A DNA stretch of 64,000 nt. It comes from Caulobacter sp. GTDB lineage: Bacteria; Pseudomonadota; Alphaproteobacteria; Caulobacterales; Caulobacteraceae. Both the position numbers and the translations under genes were made by a program. The DNA lies in assembly GCA_021741355.1 (NCBI GenBank), contig JAIOXZ010000002.1, positions 186,001 through 250,000 on the forward strand, in the 5' to 3' direction. The notes beneath the pieces are model-generated. The model was given only the letters and a program-made list of their open reading frames with translations, did not search any database and was not told the origin of the DNA. This document shows positions 1-8,455 of the stretch, piece by piece; positions within the stretch are counted from its first letter, which is position 1; the number at the start of each line of letters is the position of its first letter.

Positions 1-554
1 AGCGACTGTGTCATGACGTTCAGGCCCGCCTTGGACATGGCGCTGGGCACCGTGAACGGGCCGCCGTTCCATACCCAGGTGGTCAGGATCGAGATCACCG
101 ACGCCTTGCGGCCCTCGGCGATCCAGCGCTTGCCGCATTCCAGGGTGACGAAGAACGAGCCGCGGAAGACGATGTTGGCGATGGCGTCGAAGCCGCGGGG
201 CGAGAGGTCCTCGGTGCGGCTGATGAAGTTGCCGGCAGCGTTGTTGACCAGGCCCGTCAGCGCCCCGCCGTCGGCCCAGATCGTATCGATCATATCCTTG
301 ATCGCCTCGGGCACGCGGATGTCGCAGGGGATGCCGACGACCTTGCCCGGGCTGTCCGGGTGTGCCGCCATCAGTTCCTTCGCCGTCTCCTCGAGCACCA
401 CGCCGCGCCGGCCGCAGATGTAGACCTCGGCGCCCAGCATCAGGCAGGCCTCGGCCATCACCTTGCCAAGGCCCGTCCCGCCACCGGTGATCAGGATCCG
501 CTCCCCGTTCATCAGGCCGGGGCGGTACATCAGGTCGTCAGGTTTGAAGGTCAT
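1..554 (-). CDS. SDR oxidoreductase, 2,4-dienoyl-CoA reductase-like (3' part outside window)
   Basis: The minus-strand frame opens at ATG 552-554, behind a GGAGAG ribosome site, and stays open to the window edge, giving 184 residues. The Rossmann nucleotide-binding motif TGGGTGLG lies at residues 23-30 and NNAAG at 104-108. The usual catalytic Tyr-x-x-x-Lys is replaced by Ser171-x-x-x-Lys175. Loss of that Tyr and the stretch NFISRTEDLSP are typical of 2,4-dienoyl-CoA reductases (fadH/DECR-type SDRs), which use NADPH to reduce dienoyl-CoA esters during oxidation of unsaturated fatty acids. The C-terminal third is missing, so the assignment rests on the N-terminal two thirds. Another enoyl-CoA-type SDR remains possible. 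Confidence 0.8.
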   Translation of the reverse strand, partial: MTFKPDDLMYRPGLMNGERILITGGGTGLGKVMAEACLMLGAEVYICGRRGVVLEETAKELMAAHPDSPGKVVGIPCDIRVPEAIKDMIDTIWADGGALTGLVNNAAGNFISRTEDLSPRGFDAIANIVFRGSFFVTLECGKRWIAEGRKASVISILTTWVWNGGPFTVPSAMSKAGLNVMTQS

Positions 555-624
555 GGCGGCTCTCCCTGTTTTCTCCAGAAGGGTCCGCCTTACGGTAGGG
601 CGGTCAAGCGCCTAGGTTAGGGCC

Positions 625-1104
625 ATGAGCGTCGCCTTCACCAAGGAAGAGGACTACGAGTCGGTCGCGGCCAACCTGCCGGACCGGCCGATATCGCCTC
701 ACCCAAATCTCGTTACCCCGCTGGGGATGGCGCAGATCGAGGCCGCGCTGGCCGAGGCGCGCACGGCGATGGCTGCGGCCAAGTCCGGCAGCGATGTCAG
801 CGCGGACCGCACCGCCATGGCCCGGGCGACCCGCGACCTGCGCTACTGGTCCTCCCGCCGGGCGACCGCCCAGTTGGTCGAGCGCGGCGAGGACGACGGC
901 AGCCTGCGGTTCGGCGACGCCGTGACGTTCGAGCGCGAGGACGGCCGCCGCCAGACCTTCCGTATCGTCGGCGAGGACGAGGCCGATCCGGCGAAGGGCA
1001 GCGTGTCGTACATCTCGCCGCTGGGTCAGGCATTGCTGGGCAAGTCCGTCGGCGACGAAGCGGTGCTGGCGGGCGCGCCGGTCGAGATCGTGGCGATCGG
1101 CTGA
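625..1104 (+). CDS. GreA/GreB-family transcription elongation factor
   Basis: This is a 159-residue protein, the usual size of Gre factors. The N-terminal half is charged and Ala-rich (about residues 30-80), as expected for the Gre coiled coil. The C-terminal half carries the FKBP-like Gre domain, with the tell-tale strings LRFGDAVTFER, VSYISPLGQALLG and GDEAVL (about 92-150). Gre proteins insert the coiled coil into the RNA polymerase secondary channel and stimulate cleavage of backtracked RNA. The N-terminus differs from standard GreA and GreB, so this may be a specialised paralogue rather than the main GreA. It diverges from the SDR gene across a 70-bp gap. Confidence 0.75.
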   Translation: MSVAFTKEEDYESVAANLPDRPISPHPNLVTPLGMAQIEAALAEARTAMAAAKSGSDVSADRTAMARATRDLRYWSSRRATAQLVERGEDDGSLRFGDAVTFEREDGRRQTFRIVGEDEADPAKGSVSYISPLGQALLGKSVGDEAVLAGAPVEIVAIG

Positions 1105-1114
1105 CGCTCCTTCC

Positions 1115-1156
1115 CTTTCATCCCGCCTCTGCGCTTCGCTTCGGCCGGGATGACAG
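1115..1156. repeat. Short inverted repeat, possible terminator after the gre-like gene
   Basis: TCATCCCG (1118-1125) pairs with CGGGATGA (1146-1153) around a CG-rich loop that can itself fold. No T-tract follows. It resembles one end of the CATCCCGGC-type dispersed repeats seen at 6935 and 48901, so it may be a repeat remnant instead of a dedicated terminator. Confidence 0.45.
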
Positions 1157-1183
1157 TTGGGGGAAAGGCGCTATAGGGACCGC

Positions 1184-2104
1184 GTGACTGATCAATCTCC
1201 CCTTTTCGGCGTCTACGGCGCCCCGCCGCGCGAGGTGGCCGAGGCGGCCGCCGGCGCGATCCAGTTTTCGCCGCTCGTCCCCGGCAGCGCGCGTCTCGAG
1301 GACCTGGCCGAGGGCGCCCTCGCCGGCGTCACCCTGCTGGCGCCCCCGGGCACGGTCGAGCGCCGCTACGCCATGGCGCAAAGCCTGCGCGTCCTGTCGC
1401 CCGAGGGTCTGCTGACCATCGCCGCGCTCAAGGACAAGGGTGGCTCGCGCCTGCGCAAGGAGCTCGAGGCCTTCGGCTGCGCGGTCAACGAGGAGTCGCG
1501 GCGGCACCACCGCATCTGCACCGTCCGCCGCCCCGCAACGCCTGTGGGCCTGGACGAGGCCATCGCCGATGGCGCGCCGCGCTTCCATGAGGGCCTGGGC
1601 GCCTGGACCCAGCCCGGCGTGTTCAGCTGGGACCGGGTCGACCCGGGCAGCGCCCTGCTGGTCAAGACCCTGACGCCGCTGGCCGGCAAGGGCGCGGATT
1701 TCGGTGCGGGCATCGGCTTCCTGTCGAAGGCCGCCCTCGCCTATCCCAAGGTTGAAAGCCTGCTGCTGATCGACAGTGACCGGCGGGCGATTGAGGCGGC
1801 CCGGCGCAACATCGACGACCCGCGCGCGACCTTCGCCTGGGCCGACGTGCGCGCCGCCGGGATCGAGCCGGGCAGCCTCGATTTCGTGATCATGAACCCG
1901 CCGTTCCACGACGGCGGGGCCGAGGACAAGCAGCTGGGCCAGACCTTCATCCGTCAGGCCGCCGGCGCCCTGCGCCGCAGCGGGACCCTGTGGATCGTCG
2001 CCAACCGTCACCTGCCCTACGAGAAGGTTCTGGCGGAGGTGTTCAAGGTCTCCCCGTCCCGCGCCGACATCGCCGGTTACAAGGTGTTCGAGGCCCGCAA
2101 GTGA
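1184..2104 (+). CDS. rsmC: Class I SAM-dependent methyltransferase, RsmC-like (16S rRNA m2G1207)
   Basis: This gives a 306-residue protein from GTG 1184, which follows AGGGA. An in-frame TTG at 1157 is less likely because no ribosome site precedes it. The N-terminal half (to about 150) looks like the degenerate methyltransferase-like domain of RsmC. The C-terminal half has the SAM-binding loop DFGAGIGFL (about 172-180) and the N-P-P-F-H motif at 238-242, which marks enzymes that methylate exocyclic amino groups of guanine or adenine. RsmC modifies G1207 of 16S rRNA. The stop overlaps the start of the rsuA-like gene, so two rRNA-modification genes form a coupled unit. The family is confident; the exact rRNA base is inferred. 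Confidence 0.78.
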   Translation: MTDQSPLFGVYGAPPREVAEAAAGAIQFSPLVPGSARLEDLAEGALAGVTLLAPPGTVERRYAMAQSLRVLSPEGLLTIAALKDKGGSRLRKELEAFGCAVNEESRRHHRICTVRRPATPVGLDEAIADGAPRFHEGLGAWTQPGVFSWDRVDPGSALLVKTLTPLAGKGADFGAGIGFLSKAALAYPKVESLLLIDSDRRAIEAARRNIDDPRATFAWADVRAAGIEPGSLDFVIMNPPFHDGGAEDKQLGQTFIRQAAGALRRSGTLWIVANRHLPYEKVLAEVFKVSPSRADIAGYKVFEARK

Positions 2105-2835
2105 GCAAGACGCCGACCCTGCGTCTGGACCGGCTGCTGGCCAATCTCGGCTACGGCTCGCGGCGCGAGATGCAGGCGCTGGCGAAGTACGGCCGGATCA
2201 CCTTTGACGGCGAGCCGATGAAGGACGCGGACAAGCATGTGCCGCTGACCCGCGATCTGCCCGACCATCTGCACCTTGACGGCAAGCCGATCGACCCGCC
2301 GCCGGGCATTGCCCTGATGCTGCACAAGCCGCTGGGAACGACCTGTTCGCACAAGGAGGCCGGGCCGCTGGTCTATGACCTGCTGCCGACCCGCTGGCGC
2401 ATGCGCGATCCCGCCATCTCGACCATCGGACGTCTCGACAAGGACACCAGCGGCCTGCTGCTGCTGACCGACGACGGCGGACTGCTGCACCGGGTGATCT
2501 CGCCGAAGAACCATGTCGCCAAACGCTACCGCGTGACCCTGGACCGCCCGCTGCGCGGCGACGAGGCTGAGACCTTCGCGGCCGGCGGGCTGATGCTGGA
2601 CGGCGAGACCAAGCCGCTGCTGCCGGCGGTGATGGAGACGCTGTCGCCGACCGAGGCGCTGCTGACCCTGACCGAGGGTCGCTACCATCAGGTCCGGCGG
2701 ATGTTCGCCGCCATGGGCAACCACGTGACCGCCCTGCACCGCGAGAGCATGGGCGGGCTCGACCTTCCCGCGGACCTGGAGCCCGGAACCTGGCGGCTGA
2801 TGTCAGACGCGGACCTGGCGGCGATTTTCGCCTGA
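2101..2835 (+). CDS. rsuA: Pseudouridine synthase, RsuA/RluB/RluE family
   Basis: This is a 244-residue protein starting at GTG 2101, which overlaps the upstream TGA (GTGA), indicating translational coupling. Residues about 5-50 form an S4 RNA-binding domain (LDRLLANLGYGSRRE). The catalytic motif GRLDKDTSGLLLLT carries the expected nucleophile at Asp113, and TEGRYHQVRRM is the conserved C-terminal motif. The length and single S4 domain fit RsuA, which isomerises U516 of 16S rRNA. RluE- or RluB-like specificity cannot be excluded by eye. Confidence 0.82.
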   Translation: MSKTPTLRLDRLLANLGYGSRREMQALAKYGRITFDGEPMKDADKHVPLTRDLPDHLHLDGKPIDPPPGIALMLHKPLGTTCSHKEAGPLVYDLLPTRWRMRDPAISTIGRLDKDTSGLLLLTDDGGLLHRVISPKNHVAKRYRVTLDRPLRGDEAETFAAGGLMLDGETKPLLPAVMETLSPTEALLTLTEGRYHQVRRMFAAMGNHVTALHRESMGGLDLPADLEPGTWRLMSDADLAAIFA

Positions 2836-2858
2836 GGAAGCCTTCGCCAGGCCGTCCT

Positions 2859-3545
2859 TCAGCACGGCTTTCCCAGCGTCTTTCGCCACTTCGCCCGCAG
2901 GATCGTCGGCCGCTCGGGATAGCGTTCGTCCAGGAACGTCGCGTCGATGACCCGGTCGGTGCGGAAGCTGCGGAAGTCCTGCCGCAACTCGCACCAGGCG
3001 ACCAGCAGCCGCACCGCGTCCATGTAGCCGACGGCGACAGGCCAGATGGTCCGCTGCGTCTCCCGCTCCTGCTCGTCGCGATAGTGCAGGGTGAGCTTCA
3101 GGCCCGCGTGGATCGAGGCGCGGACCCTCGCCATGTCGAGGCCGTCGGGGCGATGCCAGTTGCTCGGCGTCGAGCGGGTGCTGGGATCGAGGATCAGCGG
3201 CCGCAGCCGCTCCGGCACCGTCGCACTGATCTTGGCCACCAGATCCAGCGCCGCGCGGGCGAGGGCCGGATCGCCCCGGCTGGCGACCCACTGGGCGCCG
3301 AGCACGGCGGCCTCGATCTCGTCGGCCGTCAGCATCAGCGGCGGCAGGTCGAAGCCGCCCTCCAGTACATAGCCGACGCCGGCCTCGCCGCGGATCGGCA
3401 CCCGCTGGCTCATCAGGTCGGCGATGTCGCGATAGATGGTCCGTTTGGAGGTCTCCAGCTCCTCCGCCATCACGTCAGCCGTCACCGGCCCGCGCCCCCG
3501 GCGCAGGATCTGGATGATCTGGAACAGTCGGTCGGCGCGTCTCAT
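2859..3545 (-). CDS. YafY-type HTH/WYL transcriptional regulator
   Basis: This is a 228-residue protein. Residues 1-60 form a DeoR/HTH_11-type winged helix (MRRADRLFQIIQIL, then SKRTIYRDIADL). Residues about 130-210 form a WYL domain (LHYRDEQERETQRTIWPVAVGYMD...VAWCELRQDFRSFR), in which the signature W-Y-L positions are partly replaced, as in many YafY proteins. WYL regulators sense small molecules or nucleic acid, and many act on DNA damage or defence. The target is unknown. It is transcribed toward rsuA with a 23-bp gap, and a REP dimer lies just upstream of its start. Confidence 0.8.
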   Translation of the reverse strand: MRRADRLFQIIQILRRGRGPVTADVMAEELETSKRTIYRDIADLMSQRVPIRGEAGVGYVLEGGFDLPPLMLTADEIEAAVLGAQWVASRGDPALARAALDLVAKISATVPERLRPLILDPSTRSTPSNWHRPDGLDMARVRASIHAGLKLTLHYRDEQERETQRTIWPVAVGYMDAVRLLVAWCELRQDFRSFRTDRVIDATFLDERYPERPTILRAKWRKTLGKPC

Positions 3546-3605
3546 CGGAAGGTTCTAGCCGGGGTCTGCTGACAGCATGATGGCAGCAGACTGGCGGGAG
3601 CAAGC

Positions 3606-3684
3606 GGGGACATGTGCCGAAGGTACGTGTCCCCTAAACCTGAGCCGCTCGATTGGGGGACACGTACCTGCGGTACATGTCCCC
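3606..3684. repeat. Composite REP-like dimer (copy A)
   Basis: Two 29-bp imperfect palindromes (3606-3634 and 3656-3684) of the form GGGGACAyGTnCC-4 nt-GGTACrTGTCCCC face each other across a 21-bp spacer. One arm has ACATGT and the other ACACGT, which gives each unit a polarity. The ACATGT arms point outward. The spacer is the reverse complement of the spacer type in the copy at 63693. The right end at 3684 shares its last base with the TAG stop of ogt. The arrangement resembles REP/BIME elements spread by RAYT transposases; no such transposase is in the window. Confidence 0.85.
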
Positions 3685-4193
3685 TATGCCGCCCCCTCAT
3701 GCGCGAGCAGCCAGCGCTTGCGCTCGATCCCGCCGCCGAAGCCGGTGAGGGATCCGTTGGCGCCGATCACCCGGTGGCAGGGGATGACGATGCCGATCGG
3801 GTTGGCGCCGTTGGCCAGTCCCACCGCGCGAACCGCTGTCGGTCGGCCGATGCGGGCGGCCTGCTGGCTGTAGGTGCGGGTCTCCCCGGCGGGGATTTCG
3901 GTCAACGCCCGCCAGACCTGGCGCTGGAAGTCGGTGCCGGCGACGCGGTAGGGAATCCCGGCCAGCGCCGCCATTTCGCCGTCGAAATAGCGGCCGAGGG
4001 CCGCCGCGATGGCCTTTGGCGTTTCACCCTCGATCACCGGCACCCCGGCGTAGTGGATCTTCATCAGCCGCCGGGTTCGCGGGCTGTCGTTGTCGAAATC
4101 GAGCACCCGCACGACCCCGTCCGGATCGACGACGATCTGCAGCGTCGCGACCGGCGTTTGCATCCAGCTGCGGATGAGGCGTTCAGGCCGCAC
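3684..4193 (-). CDS. ogt: Methylated-DNA-[protein]-cysteine S-methyltransferase
   Basis: This 169-residue protein repairs O6-methylguanine by suicidal transfer of the methyl group to itself. The active-site motif IPCHRV is present, with acceptor Cys139. The preceding helix-turn-helix (FQRQVWRALTEIPAGETRTYSQ, in two parts around 89-110) and GLANGANP fit the family. GTG 4193 overlaps the end of the alkA-like gene by 11 bp and follows GAGG, so coupling is likely. ATG 4163 (MQTPVATLQ) is the alternative start and matches many family N-termini. The TAG stop abuts a REP unit. Confidence 0.9.
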   Translation of the reverse strand: MRPERLIRSWMQTPVATLQIVVDPDGVVRVLDFDNDSPRTRRLMKIHYAGVPVIEGETPKAIAAALGRYFDGEMAALAGIPYRVAGTDFQRQVWRALTEIPAGETRTYSQQAARIGRPTAVRAVGLANGANPIGIVIPCHRVIGANGSLTGFGGGIERKRWLLAHEGAA

Positions 4194-5670
4194 GCCTGGC
4201 CTCTGCGATCGCCTTCAGCACGACGGTGTCCGACGCCCACAGGTGCAGGGCGGCGTAGGCGCGCCAGGGCCGCCACTGTTCGGCCCGCGCCAGCAGCTCG
4301 GCGGGCGAGGGCCGCACGCCATCGACCTCCAGCGCCCGCATCAGCCCGATGTCGGCGGCGGGGAAGGCGTCCGGCTCGCGCAGCTGGCGCATGGCGATGT
4401 ACTGGGCCGTCCACTCCCCGATGCCGGGAAGGGCGCGGAGCTTGACCACCGCCTCCTCGAGGCTGGCCTGGGGCCCGAACAGCGCCGGATCGGTGGTCAC
4501 GGCGGCCGCGATCGAGCCGATGGCCCGCGCCCGGGCGCCGGGCATCAGGCCGAGGCCCGCGATGTCCTCGCCCGCCATCCGCGCGGCCTGCGGGAAGGTC
4601 AGGGTCAGGCCCGGCCGCGCCCAGCCTTCGGCCAAGGGCTCGCCGTACTCGGCGGCCAGCCGACCGGCCAGCTTCACGGCGGCGGGCACGGCGATCTGCT
4701 GGCCGAGGATCGCCCGCACAGCCAGCTCGAACCCGTCCCAGGCGCCGGGCACGCGCAGGCCAGGCCGCGCCGCGACCATGGCGGCCAGGGCCGGATCGAC
4801 GCTCAGATGCTCGCCGATCTGGACCGGGTCGGCCGACAGGTCGAATACGCGCCGGACCCGCGCGAGGATCGTCGGCAGGGCGGTCAGTTTCGGGAAGCGG
4901 ATCTCGACCGCCAGCCGGTTGTCGCCGGCGTGTGTCACCGACAGGGTCCCGGCGTCCTCGCCGACCGTGATGGTCCGGCTGTAGGTGTCGCCGAGGACGG
5001 TCTCGACGCCCGGAATGGCTCGCAGCCGCAGGAAACCGAGCAGTCCGTCCCAGTCGTAGGGCGGCTTGTAGCGCAGGTGCAGCTTGATGGACTCACCGGC
5101 CGATTCGCGGGGACCGCGGCGGCGCAGGGCCAGCGGCGGGCGGTTGTAGAGGCGCTGGAAGGTCTCGTTGAACCGGCGGATGCTGCCGAAGCCCGCGGCC
5201 AGGGCGACCTCGCCCATCGGCAGGTCGGTCTCGTGGATCAGCTGCTTGGCCAGCAGCACCCGGCGGGTCTGGGCGACGCCGACCGGCGAGGCGCCGAGGT
5301 GCTCCTTGAACAACCGCCGCAGCTGGCGGTCGCCGACGCCCAGCCGTCCGGCGAGGGCCTCGACATCGCCGTCATCCAGCGCGCCGCCCTCGATCAGGGT
5401 CAGCGCCCTGCGCACCGTCGCCGAGGTCCCCAGCCAGGCGCCGAGGTCCGGCGAGGTTTCCGGCCGACAGCGCAGGCAGGCGCGGAAACCCGCCTCCTCC
5501 GCCGCGGCGGCGGAGCGGTGGAAGGTGCAGTTCTTGCGCATCGGCGTCCGCGCTGGACAGACCGGCCGGCAGTAGATGCCGGTGCTCGTCACGCCGATGA
5601 ACAGCCGCCCGTCAAACCGGGCGTCGCGCGTCTCGATGGCGCGGTAACAGGCGTCGGGGGTGAGGTCCAT
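4183..5670 (-). CDS. Ada/AlkA-type fusion: methyl-phosphotriester-sensing AraC regulator plus 3-methyladenine DNA glycosylase
   Basis: This is a 495-residue fusion starting at ATG 5668-5670 (MDLTPDACYRAIETRD). Residues about 1-75 are the Ada zinc domain, with cysteine pairs YCRPVCP and ACLRCRP. The first Cys of the set is the methyl acceptor in Ada. Residues about 85-190 are an AraC HTH (LAKQLIHETDLPMGEVALAAGFGS). Residues about 200-310 are the AlkA N-domain (LRYKPPYDWDGLLGFL). The rest is a HhH-GPD glycosylase with LPGIGEWTAQYIAM and a plausible catalytic Asp in FPAADIGL. Together with the coupled ogt gene it forms an adaptive alkylation-repair operon, probably self-activated. It is Ada-like in sensing but lacks its own O6-methylguanine domain, which ogt supplies. 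Confidence 0.88.
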   Translation of the reverse strand: MDLTPDACYRAIETRDARFDGRLFIGVTSTGIYCRPVCPARTPMRKNCTFHRSAAAAEEAGFRACLRCRPETSPDLGAWLGTSATVRRALTLIEGGALDDGDVEALAGRLGVGDRQLRRLFKEHLGASPVGVAQTRRVLLAKQLIHETDLPMGEVALAAGFGSIRRFNETFQRLYNRPPLALRRRGPRESAGESIKLHLRYKPPYDWDGLLGFLRLRAIPGVETVLGDTYSRTITVGEDAGTLSVTHAGDNRLAVEIRFPKLTALPTILARVRRVFDLSADPVQIGEHLSVDPALAAMVAARPGLRVPGAWDGFELAVRAILGQQIAVPAAVKLAGRLAAEYGEPLAEGWARPGLTLTFPQAARMAGEDIAGLGLMPGARARAIGSIAAAVTTDPALFGPQASLEEAVVKLRALPGIGEWTAQYIAMRQLREPDAFPAADIGLMRALEVDGVRPSPAELLARAEQWRPWRAYAALHLWASDTVVLKAIAEARRAA

Positions 5671-5747
5671 GCGGGGATTGTGGGCGGGGACGCGGACGGA
5701 GTCTCGCGGTTTTCGGACTCTGTCGTCGAAGGGGCTTTGGCAGACCC

Positions 5748-5891
5748 GCCCTGATGTCTTGACGGCCAGTGTTGCTCCGGCGGACGGCCTGCTCAAGGAC
5801 CGCTTCGCGGCCGCGCAGCGGCGACCCCGAAGGGGTCGTCCTTGACCAGGACGACCGTCCGGAGCGCACCATTCCATCAAGGCCAAAGGGC
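5748..5891 (+). repeat. Nested-palindrome repeat, copy 1 (144 bp)
   Basis: This is one of three copies (also 34628-34771 inverted, and 50357-50502). It runs from GCCCTGATG to AAAGGGC. The outer arms CTTGACGG.../...CCATCAAG and GCTCCGG/CCGGAGC enclose TCAAGGAC (5793-5800) paired with GTCCTTGA (5838-5845). Inside are three tandem hairpins: CCGC-TTC-GCGG, CCGC-GCA-GCGG and GACCCC-GAA-GGGGTC. It lies between genes and has no coding frame of its own. It behaves like a MITE or a structured intergenic repeat. Confidence 0.85.
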
Positions 5892-5944
5892 AGGTGTCAT
5901 CCGGCTATCGCAAGCGATATGCACGACCGCTTCCGCTATTCCTT

Positions 5945-6069
5945 CCGTCATCCTCGGGCTTGGCCCGAGGACCCATGCGCACCGACTTCGACAATCAAGG
6001 CGGCGATGGCGCGGACGCCCTGCCCACCACGGTGTTCATGGGTCCTCGGGACAAGCCCGAGGATGACGG
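5945..6069. repeat. Long inverted repeat of the CATCCTCGGGC type
   Basis: The left arm begins CCGTCATCCTCGGGC and continues through CCGAGGACCCATG. The right arm is CATGGGTCCTCGG through CCCGAGGATGACGG. The arms are nearly complementary over about 30 bp across an unrelated centre of about 60 bp. This is a dispersed repeat type known in many alphaproteobacterial genomes. Confidence 0.8.
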
Positions 6070-6088
6070 GGATTGGGATGGCCGGAGC

Positions 6089-6120
6089 GGGGACACGTAC
6101 CGAAGGCGGTACGTGTCCCC
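6089..6120. repeat. Single REP-like palindrome (copy B)
   Basis: This 32-bp palindrome has the ends GGGGACACGTACC and GGTACGTGTCCCC around a 6-nt loop. Both arms carry the ACACGT form, so it is more symmetric than the units in the dimers. Its last base (6120) is also the last base of the TAG stop of the DUF72 gene. Confidence 0.8.
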
Positions 6121-6926
6121 TATCCGTCCACCAGCCCCTGCAACGTCACGGCCCCATGCGGGGCCCGCACCTTGCCCTCGTGGATGATGAAGGCGAACAC
6201 GTCGCGCGGCTTGGCGACCGGAAGGAATCCCGGATCGACCTTCGGCAGGTCCTCCGGCTCGCCGCCATTGGCCCAGGCCTTCAGCCGGCCGGCCCACCGG
6301 TCGAGATCCTTCGGCGCATAGGCGGTGTCGATATCGTCCGACCCGGTCTGCAGCCGGGCGTAGACGAAGTCGGCCGTCACGTCGGCGATCTCCGGATAGG
6401 TGGCGTGGTCGGCGTAGACGTTGGCGATGTAGTGCCTGCGCAGCAGGGCGGGGAACTCGGGGGTGCAGAAGCTGTCGTGCCGCACCTCAACCGCGTGGCG
6501 CAACGGCACGCCGTCGAGCGTCTTCGGCAGCAGGGACAGGAAGCCCTCGAAGTCGTCGGGGTCGAACTTCTTGCTGTTGGCGAACTGCCAGAAGATCGGC
6601 CCCAGCTTGTCGCCGAGCTCGCTGATGCCCTGGTCGAAGAACTTGCCGAGGCTCTCGCCGGCGTCCGCCAGAACCTTGCGGTTGGTGGTGAAGCGGCTGC
6701 CCTTGACCGTGAACACGAACCCGTCCGGCGTCTCGTCCCGCCACTTGCGCCAGCTGTCGGGCTTGAAGCTGGAATAGTAGGTGCCGTTGATCTCGATCGA
6801 GCGCAGCTGACGGCTCATGTAGCCGAGCTCGTCCTTCTGCTTGAGCGTGTCCGGGTAGAACACGCCCCGCCAGGGCTCGAACGTCCAGCCGCCGACGCCG
6901 ACGCGGATCTGGTTGGGGCTGCTCAT
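6120..6926 (-). CDS. DUF72 (YecE-family) TIM-barrel protein
   Basis: This is a 268-residue protein. The N-terminal strings VGVGGWTFEPWRGVFYP, the Y-Y-S-S-F segment around residue 51 and the W-R-D-E-T-P-x-G-F-x-F-x-V-K signature are diagnostic of DUF72. The family adopts a TIM barrel and is widespread, but no reaction is established for it. ATG 6926 is the only start that retains the first strand. It stands alone between repeat-rich gaps, and its TAG stop is fused to a REP palindrome. No function is assigned. Confidence 0.85.
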   Translation of the reverse strand: MSSPNQIRVGVGGWTFEPWRGVFYPDTLKQKDELGYMSRQLRSIEINGTYYSSFKPDSWRKWRDETPDGFVFTVKGSRFTTNRKVLADAGESLGKFFDQGISELGDKLGPIFWQFANSKKFDPDDFEGFLSLLPKTLDGVPLRHAVEVRHDSFCTPEFPALLRRHYIANVYADHATYPEIADVTADFVYARLQTGSDDIDTAYAPKDLDRWAGRLKAWANGGEPEDLPKVDPGFLPVAKPRDVFAFIIHEGKVRAPHGAVTLQGLVDG

Positions 6927-6934
6927 CTCGACCT

Positions 6935-7033
6935 CCGCTCATCCCGGCGAAGGCCGGGACCCAGGAGTTTTAGCGTTCAACGCAGCGTTGTCAGGGAAAA
7001 AGCCTGGGTCCCGGCCTTCGCCGGGATGAGCGG
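6935..7033. repeat. Inverted repeat of the CATCCCGGC type (copy 1)
   Basis: The arms CCGCTCATCCCGGCGAAGG... and ...CCTTCGCCGGGATGAGCGG are nearly perfectly complementary over about 35 bp and extend through GGGACCCAGG/CCTGGGTCCC. The centre is about 30 bp. The same element recurs at 48901-49007. It starts 9 bp upstream of the DUF72 ATG and ends 17 bp after the sdaA stop, so it may also act as a processing or termination structure for sdaA. Confidence 0.85.
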
Positions 7034-7049
7034 GTTTTCGGGAATCCGT

Positions 7050-8438
<1,389 letters not shown>

Positions 8439-8455
8439 GGCCGGTCAGGCCGGGA

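Larger units (their letters stand above)
5671..6119. other. Gene-free interval filled with repeats
   Basis: This interval of about 450 bp separates ada/alkA from the DUF72 gene. It contains a nested-palindrome repeat (5748-5891), a 125-bp inverted repeat (5945-6069) and a single REP unit (6089-6120). The 77 bp next to the ada/alkA start must hold its promoter. No clear -35/-10 or Ada-box palindrome was recognised there. No credible coding frame was found. Confidence 0.75.

Noticed and set aside
6935..7033. A riboswitch downstream or upstream of sdaA
   Set aside because: The structure is a dispersed inverted repeat with a second copy at 48901, and it lies at the 3' end of sdaA, not in a leader.
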